Assembly (NCBI RefSeq): GCF_000002425.4
Contig: NC_037263.1
Coordinates: 4,433,199 to 4,497,198 of the forward strand
From: Physcomitrium patens
Lineage: Eukaryota > Streptophyta > Bryopsida > Funariales > Funariaceae
Direction: 5' to 3'
DNA length: 64,000 nucleotides
The position numbers were made by a program, and so were the translations under genes. Shown piece after piece: positions 46,757 through 60,419 of this stretch. Under the pieces are notes generated by a model that worked only from the letters and a program-made list of their open reading frames with translations, had not been told where the DNA came from and did not search any database. How positions within the stretch are numbered: the stretch's first letter is position 1; each line of letters begins with the position of its first letter.

Positions 46757-46831
46757 GGCTATCTTCACAGCAGGTTCTCCTGATCATGAAATCACACTCC
46801 CTGGAAGAGAACGCCTTTTTCTTATTGCCAT
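46716..46831 (-). promoter_or_regulatory. Two upstream ORFs in the kinesin 5' leader
   Basis: uORF1 runs 46831-46784 (15 codons plus TGA). uORF2 runs 46787-46716 (23 codons plus TGA) and starts inside the ATGA overlap of the uORF1 stop. It reads across the main ATG at 46756 in another frame. This layout would lower or regulate main-ORF initiation if the leader includes both. Transcript extent is unknown, but a possible 5' UTR intron acceptor (TTTTCAG) lies near 46916. Confidence 0.55.
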
Positions 46832-49800
46832 GAAAGTCAGTAAGGAAGGAATTCGTTCTTGCTAGAACCCAGGGTAGTCATCTGAGGTTCTGAACGCGTA
46901 ATCTGCTCACAACCTGAAAAGTGTGAATTTAATTCGTGGGTCAGAAAAATATTCACGACCTCAGCATCATGAACCTGAAGACACATTGCGTGTAGAAACC
47001 TAGAGTGAGCTCACCATGGTATTTCTACCACATCTCCGCATTAAACATTCTCTTGAACAGAGCTACTGGGTGTTTCGATTTGGGAAGTCAACCAATGATG
47101 CAATGAGCGTGAATTTAATTAAATCCGTTCTGCTCGTATATCTAAGTCCGCCCTTACAATACGTTCACTGACGCCAATTAAGGTTCGAAAAATACAACGA
47201 TCGTAGGCAGACCTTTGAGAATTCAAAAATTCAAAAATTCACAAAGAATACGAAAAAAAAAAAAAAAAAAAAAAAAAATTCAAGGACCTTGAGGAGTCCA
47301 CAAAGTGTGACTAGACACTTCTCAGCCTGTCTGACGTCTCTCCCATGACATGAGCAAAATTACTGCTTACAAAAATATCATTCAGTCCTTTCGCACCCAT
47401 CTCGAATGCTGGTGCACGCAGAGCCAACATAACCTTCCAAGCCACACAGCAGTAAAGACAGGACTAAACACCTTCCCAGAAACTCTACGCCCACCTCACT
47501 GATCACAGTCAACAGCAAAAATCAGCTCTTCTCGTCTAACTAGAGTGAACGCTAATCTTCAACAGTACTCCACGATCAAGCGAACCTGCCATTAAAAATT
47601 CTGACCACACTCGACATCACCAACACACTCATCTCGTACGCATTACACTCAACGCACTCACTCCCATAGTAGACACTCCCTCGCTCACCTCAACTCCAAC
47701 GCGGGAGTCAAATGTCATCACACCCCCCACCCTTCCGCAATACCACGATCTAATCGGACACCTCAATCTGGCAACCATATCGCATTCAAACGCGAATTGT
47801 CCCGGGAAAGCTGATACCCTCCCGCCTCGTCGAGTCACGACACACAGCAATGTCAACCGTTTCCAGATCGCAAGACCGAGGAAGGAGACAATTCAAGGAT
47901 AAGAAAGGCAGCGAAGGCAGAGCAGGGCACGAGCAGCAGCGCAATCGAGTGCATCGCGGCGATGGAACACACGAAATCCCGTCGCAGTTGTTGCGCAGAG
48001 GGAAGAACCGTTGCGAGGCCCTCGCCCAAGGAGAGCCGTTGGGAGCGGGGACTTCAAACTTGTGTAGAGGGAGAGAGAGGAGCACGTGTTCTGGAATGGA
48101 ACTGGCGAGGGATTGGGCCCTATTGCTGTGCGTGTTTGAATTTCCCCTCCTCTTTATCGCGGGTGTCAGGTGGGATCGGCCCGTTATCTTCCGTAACCCC
48201 AGATTAATCGCTTTTGCCTTTTTTGCCCTCCCATCGAGACTTTGTGGTGACCTACTATTACAGGTCACCCATCTGCATTCCACGTTAAACGGTATAAACT
48301 GTGGGGAAAGTTAAGGGAAAAGTGAAAGGGTAATCCGGTATTGAATAAGGAATATGGAATGGTACATGGATACAGTGCTTGCACAATTATATTTTACTTC
48401 TTTTATTTCTGTATATTTGTAAGTATTTAAAGGAAAATAAGATAGTCTATTTTATTAAATCATTTTCATAGTAATATCACGTTAAGACATTATTCTTAAA
48501 ATTGGTATTTGGTCATGTAAAGCTGTCTTCTGTGTGCACAACCTTATGAACTTTCAAAGAGATGCTAATCGAGACTGAACGAAACTTTGGTTCACATACA
48601 ACTTTGGGTAGCATTCTTTAATTGAGAAGCTTCAGGAGATGGATACAAATTACGTTTGGTAAGAGAAATGATCAGTTTCGACAGTTTCTATTAAAAAGTT
48701 TGTGTATGTATTTGAAAAGACGAATATATAAAAACCGTACAGATAGAGTGACAAGATTTCACATTCTGATAAAAACAACTATGCCCATACTAATTGGATA
48801 GAATTTGTGTTAGTGTGATCAAATGAGGTGATTTAACTCAATTTACTTTGATGAAAACCCTACAGAACCAAAAAATTGACAACAATTCGAATTGAATAAC
48901 TGCATTGTTACTAGGTACATGTATAATTTTTATTTTACTGATGGTATGTACTTATAAATTCGTGTGCATGTGCATGCATGCAGCTGTTTAGGGCTTTTTT
49001 CAAAAAATGATCCATTCCCCACTCTTCAACATTAGAATTCCACTTTCCCATGCCTCGGTTTTGAAAACATACCATCCATACTATCCTTTAGTCCACGACG
49101 AGATTTGTGGGCAATCAACCCATCTTGGTATAAAACAGAAAAAACCATGGAGGCACAGGATGGATGTCACTCTACTACTTACCCAGTTTCAGTTGCATGA
49201 ACATAAAATAGATAAAAATAAAAATAAAATGAAACATACCCTCGAAAATCAAAGCATGAAGGTGAAGCTGACAGACAGACTAGGGCAGCTACCCATGCGA
49301 CACTCCCGATTAGAGAATGGAAAAAATAAATTAAGAAATGATGAAGGAAAAGACAAAAAGGGATTTTTCACCTCAATCGTTTGGGCTCTTGCTATTTCAG
49401 TGTGCAGGTCCGGAATCTGTCTCAGCTCATCTTGACTGAATTTGAAAGAAACGTGACAACTCAGAAGTGGTATTAACAGCATCTACAAAAGCCTCGAGTG
49501 AGAAAGAGAATACCTAGGAAAGGAAGATTTTTGTCAGGACGGTGCACTTGATCCCATCACCATTTAAGAGAATGTTACCTGCTTTGTACACCGTACTGTG
49601 TACAGTGCAGATGGAGGAAAGACACAGTTTGGGCCTTCCACAGGGAGATTAGAGACTCCGTGCAAAACAGCCTAGGAGGATTTACATGTGGCTAAAACCT
49701 GGACTTCAATATGCTACTCTCGATCAGATTTAAACAACACTGTCTATTCTTGTTCTTAACTTATCCATTCCACTCCTAACCTTCCAGTCCATAGATAAAA

Positions 49801-50030
49801 GAATAGTGTTCTCCTGGCATATCCCGCTGCTTCTGAATTTAAGCTACACTTGGTGATGTATCAACAAAGCGGATATCATACAACCAGGAGAGGAAACAAT
49901 TGATTGTTGTCATCTTTGCTCACTACAGCTGCTTACTAACCTCCAAATACTAACAAATCAAGTCGTTTGAGACACCCATAATTGAGAGCACACATTCATC
50001 TGCTCTACTTCCAACTCAGGATCCATGCTT
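46832..50030. other. Kinesin promoter/leader and intergenic DNA
   Basis: Contains a poly-A run of about 26 bases at 47252-47278 and a GC-richer block at about 47600-48310 that is open in several frames on both strands with no recognisable protein; it may be the promoter or first noncoding exon of the kinesin. 48320-49900 is AT-rich, with a short alternating GTGCATGTGCATGCATGC at about 48963-48980. 49600-50030 is probably the 3' UTR side of the E3 ligase gene. I do not support a gene here. Confidence 0.5.
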
Positions 50031-53000
50031 CTACGTACCCATCTCATTTGGCAGAGATCCAACTGAGGTTGAGATACTCGGCCCAACGGATTCAGGTGAG
50101 ACTCCATCAGGAGACATTGGTTCAGCGAGTCTGCCTGTTGACGGTGCACATGTAGACCGTGTGTTGTATGACCCACATTCTGGGCATTTCTGACCTATTA
50201 CGTGGTAATTGACATCACTAGTTGTTCCGCAGTCATTGCATAGAATCCAAACCTGCATATGATAAAGACGGCAGATTTTTAGAGATCTGAGAATATGGCA
50301 TGTGCATCCGATCTGTTACAAAACGCACGATTATTGAGGTGAAGGTCGTAAAAACCGTAGAAACCGTACTTTCTTATGACGATATTCTTCAGGCATTGGG
50401 GTCAAGAATACTTCTTCATCCAGCCGTTCCCAGTACATTGACATGTCTTGAGTGGATTTGGAGCAGATCGGACAACAAAACCTGTACAATACAACATAAC
50501 TTAATCCAGAACGTCCCAACCAAGCCTTTCCTTCATATTCCTCGTTAATTACTCCAAAAATTTACATTGAATGCAGAGTTTAAAATGCAGAAGACCCAAC
50601 CTCGTGCCAAAAAGGAAAACTTAACACTCACATGAGTGTCATTCTTTCATGTGCATGAAAAAGTCTCCCAAGGTACACTATTGGTCCTCCCATGACGCAA
50701 TGCAGGACAAAAGACGTTATCATATCAACTAACAACCAGTCCCCAAATTTTCAATCAGCGAAGAGGCAGCTTGAGAGCTCACTGAGAATGTCGATTCATC
50801 TGTCGGAGGCAAGCTTGGTGCATGGTGTGACCACAAGGCAACACAGCGATATCCATCACCGAGTCAAACAGGTACTGCGACACCATCCATAACATGGCAA
50901 GTACTGGAGATTAGAAAAATTTCATTACACCCGAGAGTGGTATAGTGAAAGTTAATATTTCATAACTTGGAAACCTGAAAAATCCACTTGTTTTACAAAA
51001 TTTTCAGTCCGTCCAGGTAACTTTCACTAGCACCACTCGAAAATATTGCTAAACCCATAAAGATGTCACTCAACTGTAACAAACAAATCTTCCGATCAAA
51101 CATCCACTTACCTCTATACATATGGGACAATTCTGGTGCATAGCATTCTCCACACAAGGATGTCCATCCTGAAGCGATTTTGAATAACAGGAGCCTGGAA
51201 TGTTGTAACACTCGAAATAAATCCATCAATGACTAGCTAAATGTTAACCATGGACATATTTAAAAAAAAAAAAAAAAAAAAAATACTCCAGGTTTCTTAG
51301 CAAGCTAATATCAAAAGATTTAGCGGCACAATCTGGCCGGTTTAAACAACACAATCCTATAACCTCAGCTTAAGAGATGGATGGAAAATCTAAAGATCCG
51401 AATTTAATGCATACAAGCGATAATTGCAGCACTTGAAGAGATATGCAAAGGAAATAGATACCGCAACGATCGCAGTGAAAATAGTTTTCTCGACCACCAA
51501 TTCTGCATATTCCACAAGCATCACAGTGATACTGCTTCTTCTCCGTCTGCATCAGTCACATCCACACACAACATTCGAGTCAACAGCAGTTTCACATTTG
51601 AGCTTCGTGCAAGCTGGAGGGTCGGTAAAGAAAACTTATATCAATCATAGAACATCGTCCAAACCTTATGAACGTCTGTGATCTCTTCAGATGAAACACT
51701 CCATACTGTATCACACAATGAACTTAAAAAGATAAGCTCACATCAGAACGATGTAGACCCTCACAATGAAATCTGAGGTTTGATTCAGTGGACGTACTAA
51801 CCTTATCGTCGAAGAACTTGCACTTGTCACAATAGTAGTCACCCATGCAAACCCCACAACGCTCACACACCTGCTTTACGTCTTGCTCGTAGTCACAAAG
51901 CGAACAAACGACCTGCACGGCAAGGGCACCAACCTTAGCCATTCAAAACTTTGCAGTTACCTGTAGAAGCCCACGATCCACTTTTCCAACTGCATTTCCC
52001 CTCTCGAACAATATACTTCACCAGATTCAGAGTAACTATGCTACCTTCTCACTCTGACCTCGTTGCACAGTAAAAATTTATAATATTCCTAAGACTTTAC
52101 GGTTCAGTGAGGAGCAGAGCCTTGAACCTTAACATGTATTAGGTACCTTCTCAACACGGTGCCTTGGAATTTCATGGCGCTCCGAATCATCAAGCTCGTT
52201 AGTGTTCTGCGCAAGGACCGAGAATCGATCATAAGGTTTTGAATTTTGATGTAAAGGGTGCTCGAAAACAACCCAACAAACCAAAGACAAAAGCAGTTAC
52301 GGTCTGCGTGCTTTATGTTACTCAGAAAAATGCCAGCTACAAAACTCTATTACTAAGACAGACTTCTCACAACTGTAACAAAGCAGATGCAAAAGTGCAC
52401 ATACAAGACAAAATATCAACCGAAATGCGCTTGAAAAGACAGCACATGATAACCAAGACGAATTTTAAGACCTTTGCTTCGTTGTGACAGTGACGACAAT
52501 CAAAAATCTCATTGCAGCACGGAGCCCGGATCCGACATCGTCTCCTGTAATGCTTGCAGCTGCAAAACAAGAGATGCAAATCTTAATAACTTCCAGTAAG
52601 TTGGTGAAGCCTCTTATTAAGATCTTTAGAAGTTGGCGAGGTCTCTTCTTTCACGCAAAGAAGACTGTCAGTAGTTTCAAATCATTCTTGAGTTCCGCTG
52701 CAGTCCGATGCTTTAAGCACTCGGTCTGATACCCTCTTACATTTAACTTACGCAGCAGCAACACGTAATGTCCACATGCCTTTCCATCCTTTCTCAGAAA
52801 AACTTCCATTATTCAAAACCTGCTACTACTCACCGGATAGTAGGTGATTACAATTCAATATTGATTACTGCACCTCAACACTCCAACCATGTATGTGCAC
52901 AGATAGTCGTAAAACCTAGAATAACTTAACCTGAGGCTCTTCACATATCCATCATGTTCACGAGAACAAGACCATCGATGACAACAAGAGTAGCAACGAG

Positions 53001-53301
53001 AAATTGCTGATACACTATAACTACTCAAAATGCTGCTGGAATAAAATCGCTCAGAGTAGATCCCCCTGTTGCTATGCGCAAACGTACGAAGTAGGCGGAA
53101 GGTCTGGAAAGAGATGATGGCAAGGTTGTATATACGTGTTTGAAAGACTTCCGTAAAAGTATTCACCAACCTGTTACAAACTCAAAATTCTACAAATGAC
53201 AGCGTAAACGAATTACAAGCACACGAAACAAAAGCGTACCCATGTTTGCCTTTGCCGACAGACAATCCATCTATTACTTCTTCATCTTCCATCAGTTCCA
53301 T
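50031..53301 (-). CDS. CHYR: CHY/CTCHY zinc-finger and RING E3 ubiquitin ligase (CHYR1/RZPF34/MIEL1 family), 9 exons, 304 aa
   Basis: PIRH2-like ubiquitin ligase; plant members act in stomatal, ABA and MYB-turnover pathways. Exons, high to low: 53301-53240, 52559-52472, 52206-52147, 51912-51802, 51546-51462, 51194-51112, 50874-50783, 50481-50370, 50252-50031. They total 915 nt, all in phase. The CHY finger starts [16 protein letters not shown] and continues [10 protein letters not shown]. The CTCHY part includes [34 protein letters not shown] and [14 protein letters not shown]. The RING is split across exons 6-8: CPIC (about 158-161), [13 protein letters not shown], then CCPICSKS (to about 203), a C3H2C3 pattern. 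The C-terminal zinc ribbon is [20 protein letters not shown] followed by [13 protein letters not shown]. The tail after it is Ser/Pro-rich. The start ATG at 53301 gives an acidic 20-residue N-terminus. All metal ligands look intact. Confidence 0.95.
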
Positions 53302-56300
53302 CCCTTCGTCTTCTTTTTTTCCTTCTTCTTCTTTTAATGTTGGCGCAGTTAACTAATCCTACAATAATACCTGCAAAAACGTGATCAATGTGAGAGAAAG
53401 CAATGAGGGACAATGAAGAAGACGGGTCGACGTCTAAATATTACTCATGAACTCAAACTGGATAAAAAAAAAGACTCTAATATCTATCAGGCAATGACTC
53501 GACCTGCCTGGGATGATTCGTAGGAGACGAACTAAACACACCTAAATTAAAACTCTTCATAAAGACCATACAGTCGGAGAAAGACAGTTCCTACTTAAAG
53601 ACAACGCTTCCTTCGATCAGCATTGCGCTGCAAATGCACCGCTTGCGGTGCAAAGAAAAATGGGTCGTACTCAGACTCAGGGAAACTAGAGGAATAACCT
53701 TCTTCATTAAAACAAGCCTCTCGGGAACCCAATTGCAGCAGGAGGTGTTGAAAGGCGTCTCACAACACAACAAGACTACTGCGCTAAACCTCAAAATCAA
53801 CCAGCACGCTCTCTACGTGGACAAACAACCTCCTCGGAAACAACTCCTTCAAGACCAACACATCAGCAGCGACTAACCCTATGTTCATACGATGATCAAA
53901 TCGCACGACGGGTCCCATCTAAAGAAGTATCGAATCTTCTACGCGGCACTAACATGCACATATCATAGTTGATGAAAGCCTGGGACTCTAACAGAGTTCA
54001 TACTTCTCGTCAGGCAATGTCTCCAGCGCGATACGGTTTGCAGAAAGCCTGTGAAATTTCAGAGGGCAGAAACATGCGAGTAGATAATGAGCGGCGGATT
54101 CGAGAGCAGCCCATTTACACGCCGACACTTGCGTGCTGCAAATCAACCAAATGTGTCCACGTTTTCACGCCAGCACGGACTAGAGGACGCACATCCACGC
54201 TAACTTTTTGGTAGGCGCCCAAGATCTGCTAGCTACCTCACAACTCGCAATCCTCTGGTTACCCACTTCGGAAGCAGACTAGGCTTGCATGTTCCGCATC
54301 CGGAAAGGCAAATCAGGAATTTCGGTCGAGATCTATTCCGAATCTGTGCAGCAAGCCTCCCCGGGCCCCTCCAAGCTCCCTCGGCTGCCCTGTCAAATTT
54401 AGCACACGCTGCGCTTCTCGGCTCATCTCCATGCGCTCGTCTGCATTGAAGAGCACGTAACCCTATTTATAATAACCCGTCTCCCAACTACGACCACCGT
54501 ATGCCATGATGAATTTCGAAAAAAATAAAATAAAAACCAAAATGCTGCATTCCTTCAATGACATGCAGGCACACCCTTTTGCTTCCAACAGGAGTATGGA
54601 GGCTGCACGAAGGGAAGCATTCCGGTACCTCCTTGGCGCTGGAGACATCCATCGAAACTCTTGCGACGATTCGTAAGCCCTAAACTTTGACGCCCTGTGG
54701 GGATGGAGACTCGTCTTGCAAGAGTTTTTGCGCTCCATTTCGTTTGGATAGTCTTGACAGCGTGGTTATTATATGGACATCAGAGCAATTGGTCCCCGAA
54801 AACAGATTGTGGTGCAGCCTGGTGGTGATGGCTCGGCCTCCGAGACCACGCCCGTCAATAAATACGAAACCGAGAAGGTTGGTGTGTGTGTGAGGGTCTG
54901 TAGTTGTGCTTATCGGCAAGCTTAATTAAATCGCGTCGTAAATTGAAGGACATGCCTCATAACTTATGCCGTACATTGATGGTATTCGCTTGCTTGAAAT
55001 AAGCTTTCGAAGCAGCTGCCCGTTCTAAGCCTCGTCATTCGCTACAGTAAATACTCAAGACTGCACTGACATCAATTTGCTGGCAGGTTTTTTCCGCAGC
55101 CGCCGCGGTGATGCATCAAATAATGCGCATTAGAAATTTTCGTTCCAAGAATTTCCCAGCATAAATCTTTGGGACCTTCAGAACCGAAACAGACTAAACT
55201 TATAAAAAAATTAGCAAAATTTCATGCGTTTCCTGTGGGCTGATGTCTGAAGATATTTTCAAACATTTTAAAGAGAAGCGACCAATGCTTTAGTATAGCT
55301 TGGAAGCTTTAGCCGGCCATGGAATGATAGGTCTTCCTAGAATCTGGGTGGTCCCTGCCCTCCACTGTAGGCGACTAATTAGCAATGTTGATTTACTTAT
55401 CTCATCCCAACAGCTTGAATGTAGGCAGCAAAACAGGTAGCCTTAGTACAGGTTCGGATCCCTGGGAAAGTTCGGTGGGAGAAGACGATCAACAAACCTA
55501 CGACTAAGCATGACTTGAAACTATCGTCCCTTCCATTCAGATTCATACTCCATCACTGCAGATTCCAGTTCTGGGGAATCTGAACTGAACGTCTTCGTCA
55601 AGCAGCACAAATCTCGAGGTGTGTATGTTCAGAAGCTCATCATTTCTAAATAATAATGAGAAACTTTGTCGCTGATCAACGAGCATCAAGTGGAGGATTG
55701 CCACTTCAAAGATGCAGTAGTCAGCTTCGGCAAATGCAAGTCTAAATTTCTTAATGACGAGACGTAATCTCAGACCCGCCTTCGCATGGGTCGTGGCCAA
55801 ACTGGACACGCTGCAATCTGGGTCACAAGGGAAAGCATTTCGGTGAGGCAGATTGCGCCATTCTGAAGTTGGATGCTCCTTAGGAAAAGAGGATTTTTGT
55901 AGAAATTTATGCACTTCACAAAATTGTGCACAACGCTAGGGTTGGTGTAATTACGAAAACATGTAAACTAAGAGGCAATGCTTGTCGCCAGTGGCATTTC
56001 GTTGGTTCCAACACAGCAATACAAAAGTCCGTGATAAGCTGGAGGTTGGAAAAGCAATCAGGTGACGAAGACAATCACTGAGAGAGTCGTTCTCTGCATA
56101 ATCCTCGATAAGATAGAGACTCTCAGGATGTCCATGGCGTGCTTCACCTGCGAATTACATATGCTAAATCCACAACATATTATAACCACAAATTGAATCT
56201 CAAACTCCAGATTAGTACGGGAGAAATTTGTGTCCGGTATGTCAAGTGAGGGAAATTGAAGGAATTAAAACGTGGATGAGTGACAGAATCTAGAGCTAGT

Positions 56301-57019
56301 CAAGCATGTAGATGTAGATTATCATTCGCTTGATGGTGACAAAGAAATATTCACTGCATTTGTTAGAGTACAAAATCTATATGATGGAAGATTGTTTTAC
56401 CAAAATGACACATTTTGTATTGTGATAAAGAAAATTTGTCCATGAAGAAACAATTAAATTCTTTTAAAACAACATTTCTTAATATTATTGACTTCCAAAT
56501 GACATAATATTTGATTGCATGCCTCAATTTATATCAAGATTTTGAAGAACACTCTATAATATATTACTAATTGATATCAAGCTATCTTAGATTTTTATCC
56601 TTAAATTGATGGACAAATAAAATATGTAAATTAAATATTAAAATAGTATCTGTGATGTACTATCAATTACTATTAAAAAAATTAGACAATTCTTTTACTA
56701 TTAGTAGATTTTTCATACAAATAAAGGATATTTAAAAACAATAATAAATCTAATAAAATCTTAGTAATTATAATTAAAGCTTAATTAATTTTTAAAGATC
56801 TTAATAAAAATATTCAACAAAATATTTTAAATAAATATTTAAAAAACTAAATAAATCTTAATAAAATTCTATAAAAACTTAAATAAATCCTAATAAAATC
56901 CTAACAAAATTTCTATAGTAATTTTAAAATCCAAATAATTATTAAATAAATTGATTGATTTCAACTAGCTTATTTTTTATATTTCAATCTTTGAACAAAA
57001 AACAAGCACACAAATTTTG

Positions 57020-57050
<31 letters not shown>

Positions 57051-57076
57051 ATACTCTAGGGTATTAATTAACTTTT
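53302..57076. other. E3 ligase promoter region and unassigned intergenic DNA
   Basis: Directly upstream of the ATG, the minus-strand leader is an AAGAAGAAGAAGG-type purine stretch. A possible 5' UTR intron acceptor (TTTTTGCAG) lies near 53372. Around 53600-55950 composition is GC-richer and short frames are open (for example minus 55543-55914, 123 codons), but no family is recognised. 56300-57060 is AT-rich and ends in a poly-A run (57019-57043). Confidence 0.45.
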
Positions 57077-57586
57077 TGTCAAGAACATGAATTTCAAAGA
57101 TCCAAAAGATCAATACACTCCTGAGCTACTCAAAAAGTCTAAATAATCATTAAAAGAAGGTATAATATTAAGCTAGATTTCCTATTGGTAAAGACAATAA
57201 AACTAAAGTCTTTTGAAATAAGATTAAAAATAAGAAAGGCATTGATAAGAATGAAGAAGGCTCCACTCTTGTCTCCATATATACTATCTAATTAGGAACT
57301 ATATAACAATGTTTAATAAGATCTCCAACATGTGTCTAACTTACAAGATAAGTTTTTTAATATATGTGCCACATAATTAGTTCATTCTATAAGATATTAA
57401 TACATGTAATATGTGGCTAATTTTTTGGCTAAGTTTCTAGCCTATCAATCAATTATAAATATATTTAAAGTCAAATACATGTCTATGCAGCTCTTAAAAA
57501 ACTTTGTTATAAGATAATATCAAATCTATCTCTATTTACTATCTATTTAACACTTTTTATCTAAGTAAATATGTATAACATTGACA
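57077..57586 (-). repeat. Decayed LTR of the 57-64 kb element
   Basis: About 510 bp, from TGTCAAGAAC to TTGACA, aligning with 13205-13756 (for example AAGAAAGGCATTGATAAGA against AAGAAAGGAGTTGACAAGA, and the CTATATATACTATCTAA block). Confidence 0.78.
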
Positions 57587-58599
57587 TTATCCTTCTATCT
57601 AAGAACAATTTTTATATGGAGTGACAATCATATGTTGAAGAAGTCTAAGATGGGGCAAATTATATTTGCTACATACTTTGATCTTTGTTCCCTTTGAAGG
57701 TGGTTGATAGGTCCTCTTAGCCATTGATAGTGTTTCATATCAAGGCAGAAAGATCACCTTGTTATTTGATCATTGTTGAAGCCTTTGTAACTCCCTTTAA
57801 ATATAACATTTAGAACAGTGTTGAGAATGGTTTCTACCTCCAATAATATCATGAAGCATCAATAGTATCTTTTAAGGTCGTGATATTTAACACATTATAT
57901 TTTACCATTTATTTGAGGAAGAATATGTTATTCTTGAAGAGATTCATCTCTATTGTATTGTTTTAAAGGTTGTCATAGTTGCAATGTTTCATCAAATAAC
58001 TCAAGAAATAATAGTTCTTAAATTGAATCTACTAATGGTTGGTTTTGTATTTCCTTAGCACCACAAATATATAGAAATTACAAATAAAGTTAGAAAGTAG
58101 AATGTAATCTTTGCTAAACTGTATTTCTTTTATAGTAAAGATTTTTTATTCTTCATCTTGATTTTGATAGATATCATTGATAAAAAATATCAACCTTCTT
58201 TGCTGTATTTAGAAAATTCTTGGTTAGCTCCCATGTCTATTCACTAATATCATATCTACACCAATGAACAAGATATTCTAACCTATTTTGGCGCAACCAT
58301 AAATCTAAGACTTCTTCAAGCTCCAATTCTTGATTATTGTCCACTTTTACATGAGGAGGTGGTATTTGTCATCTTATATGGCTTAAGAAGAGACATATAG
58401 AATACAAGATGGATCTTTCTAGACTCCAATAGGTGCAACCAATAAGCAACTAAATTGATTAGTTTACAAATAAGAAATGGTCTAAATCTACAATAATCCA
58501 ACTTGTTACAAGAGCAAATAGTCTTGATATTATGATGAAGTAACCATATCTTATTGCTAGCATAGAATTGAGGTTGTTGTGAGTCACAAAATTGATTCA

Positions 58600-60320
58600 T
58601 TATTGTATGTTAGTACAAAGAACACACTTACAATGCTTAAAATCACCAAATTAATGTAAGAGTTTTGAGATAAATAGCAAAAAATAGGATTTCAATGCAA
58701 GACTAGATCTCTTGTAGAGTTTTCATTGAGAAGGAATTTTAAAATATATATTTTCTTCTTAATTTAGCTAATATAGATTTAGAAAATTTTAATAGTAGTT
58801 TTATTATCATTGAAAGTTTAATTGGGCTAGGAGCTAAAAGTAACCTTGATCTAGTCCATTCAAAAAGAAAAAAAGAAATGGAAGAAAACAGCAGAAAAGA
58901 AAAGCAGAAAAAAGTAAAACAAAAAAGTAAAACAAAAAAACAAAAGAGATAAAAAGAAAAGAAAAGAAAGAAAAGCGAAAAGAAAATGAAGGGAAGGGAC
59001 TGGTCAAGTTTACTCGGCACAATCATGTAGTGCTGTTTCTCAACAAGATTGGTTGAAGTGGTTGAATCTGGCTCAAGACCTGCAAAAGGGTGAGGTTATT
59101 GAATGTTAAAAGCAGGTCAACGAAAGAGCCCTTACGTTGTAATTCTTTTCTTGCGAGTCGATGGCTGGAATAGTTCCTACAGAGAAGAAGGATGCGAATG
59201 TGATTTGAATGCTACAACCTTATCAAGCAGGCGAACCAATGTCTGATCGTGATTTCAGGATTACGAATGTGCAAGAATTGCAGGAATGGAAGTAGTCGGC
59301 TGTATTGATGAAACCAATGCTGGAGTCTAGCTAAATTTGAATGTTCAGCACTTAGTAGGGTGACCCGATTTGGGCAGCAAGAATCGTGTAGAGTCAATAT
59401 ATTATGTAAGTAGTGATTGCCAATTGCACGTAGCATCGATCAATGCATCCTAGTAGTGTTGTAAACCGTGCTGCACAGATCTAGATTGGCTATTCAGAGT
59501 AATTGTCTTTTTTTTTTCTAGAAGTTAGTCAGGTTGAGACGTAGATAAGGGCAGCAGTGCGGTGTTACCGAACCCTTCTTGATAGAAGGCTAAACATTAA
59601 TGCAAACAAAGGCGCCGACAGACTGCAACAGGGAAACAGTGCAGCAAGAGCATCCAGCACGGCAATAGCATCCCGTTAACTCGAATTCTCCTAACGAAGA
59701 GGTTACTTGGAGAGTCGAGCTATGATCGGCGTTGGAGCTAGTCGCCCATAGGCCTCATCAACACTCCTTGCAATAAGAATTCCAAGTTGGATTTTTTAGG
59801 CGGAGAAATTACAGTGAATTAACTTGGTCGAATGATATTAGGTTAGGGTTTAAAAAAATAAAGCTTGAACGAATTAATTTGTATGAATTTTTAAATTGAG
59901 GATGAATTTTAATCATGGATGAAGTATGTGGATGAAATATTATTTAAGGATGAAATTTTTTCAATGAATGAATTTTTATTAAATAGAAAATAGAATAAAA
60001 TAATAATAAAATAATAATAATAATAATACTAATAAGAAGTCTTTAGTTGCATAGAAATTTTAAGTGACTTATTATTATAATTGTAAGTTGGTAGTAGAGA
60101 TTTTATTTGATTACTTGGTGATTTAAGGAGTTTTAAGAGTGAATTAATTTGGATTGAATAATAGCTAAAAATTCTAAGTTTCACATAGTTAATTCATTTG
60201 TTCTGAACTAGAATAAACTTCCAACTAATAGAGGTTTACTAAAGCTCATAGTTATTCCTTGCAATAGGCATTTATATTTATCTTTTTGTTGTTTTTGAGT
60301 TTTTTTTATTTGAGCCTTTA
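58600..60320. other. Apparent insertion inside the decayed gypsy element
   Basis: The collinearity with 14390-14810 breaks near 58600 and resumes near 60320. A TTATTG(T)ATG-like phrase occurs at both edges, which may be a blurred target duplication. The insert includes a purine-only-like stretch (58860-58998) and GC-richer DNA (59000-59800). No coding region is recognised. Confidence 0.45.
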
Positions 60321-60419
60321 TTGTTGCATGTAGCTTTGACAAACGCTTCATTAAATCTATCACCGCAAGATTATGAACTTTTAAAAAGTCAAAAGCATAA
60401 AGACATTGTCGAAGTAGAG

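Noticed and set aside
47786..48314. Overlapping 150-165-codon frames on both strands
   Set aside because: GC-rich sequence lacks stops by chance. Neither strand shows a domain, and the position fits a kinesin promoter or leader.
49249..49482. Possible small exon on the minus strand (SQDELRQIPDLHTEIARAQ) with AG and GT at its edges
   Set aside because: No partner exons were found, and it lies downstream of the E3 ligase stop; a lone exon-like stretch is not enough.
55543..55914. Minus-strand 123-codon open frame
   Set aside because: No domain, no splice partners and no sign of conservation visible; not supported as a gene.
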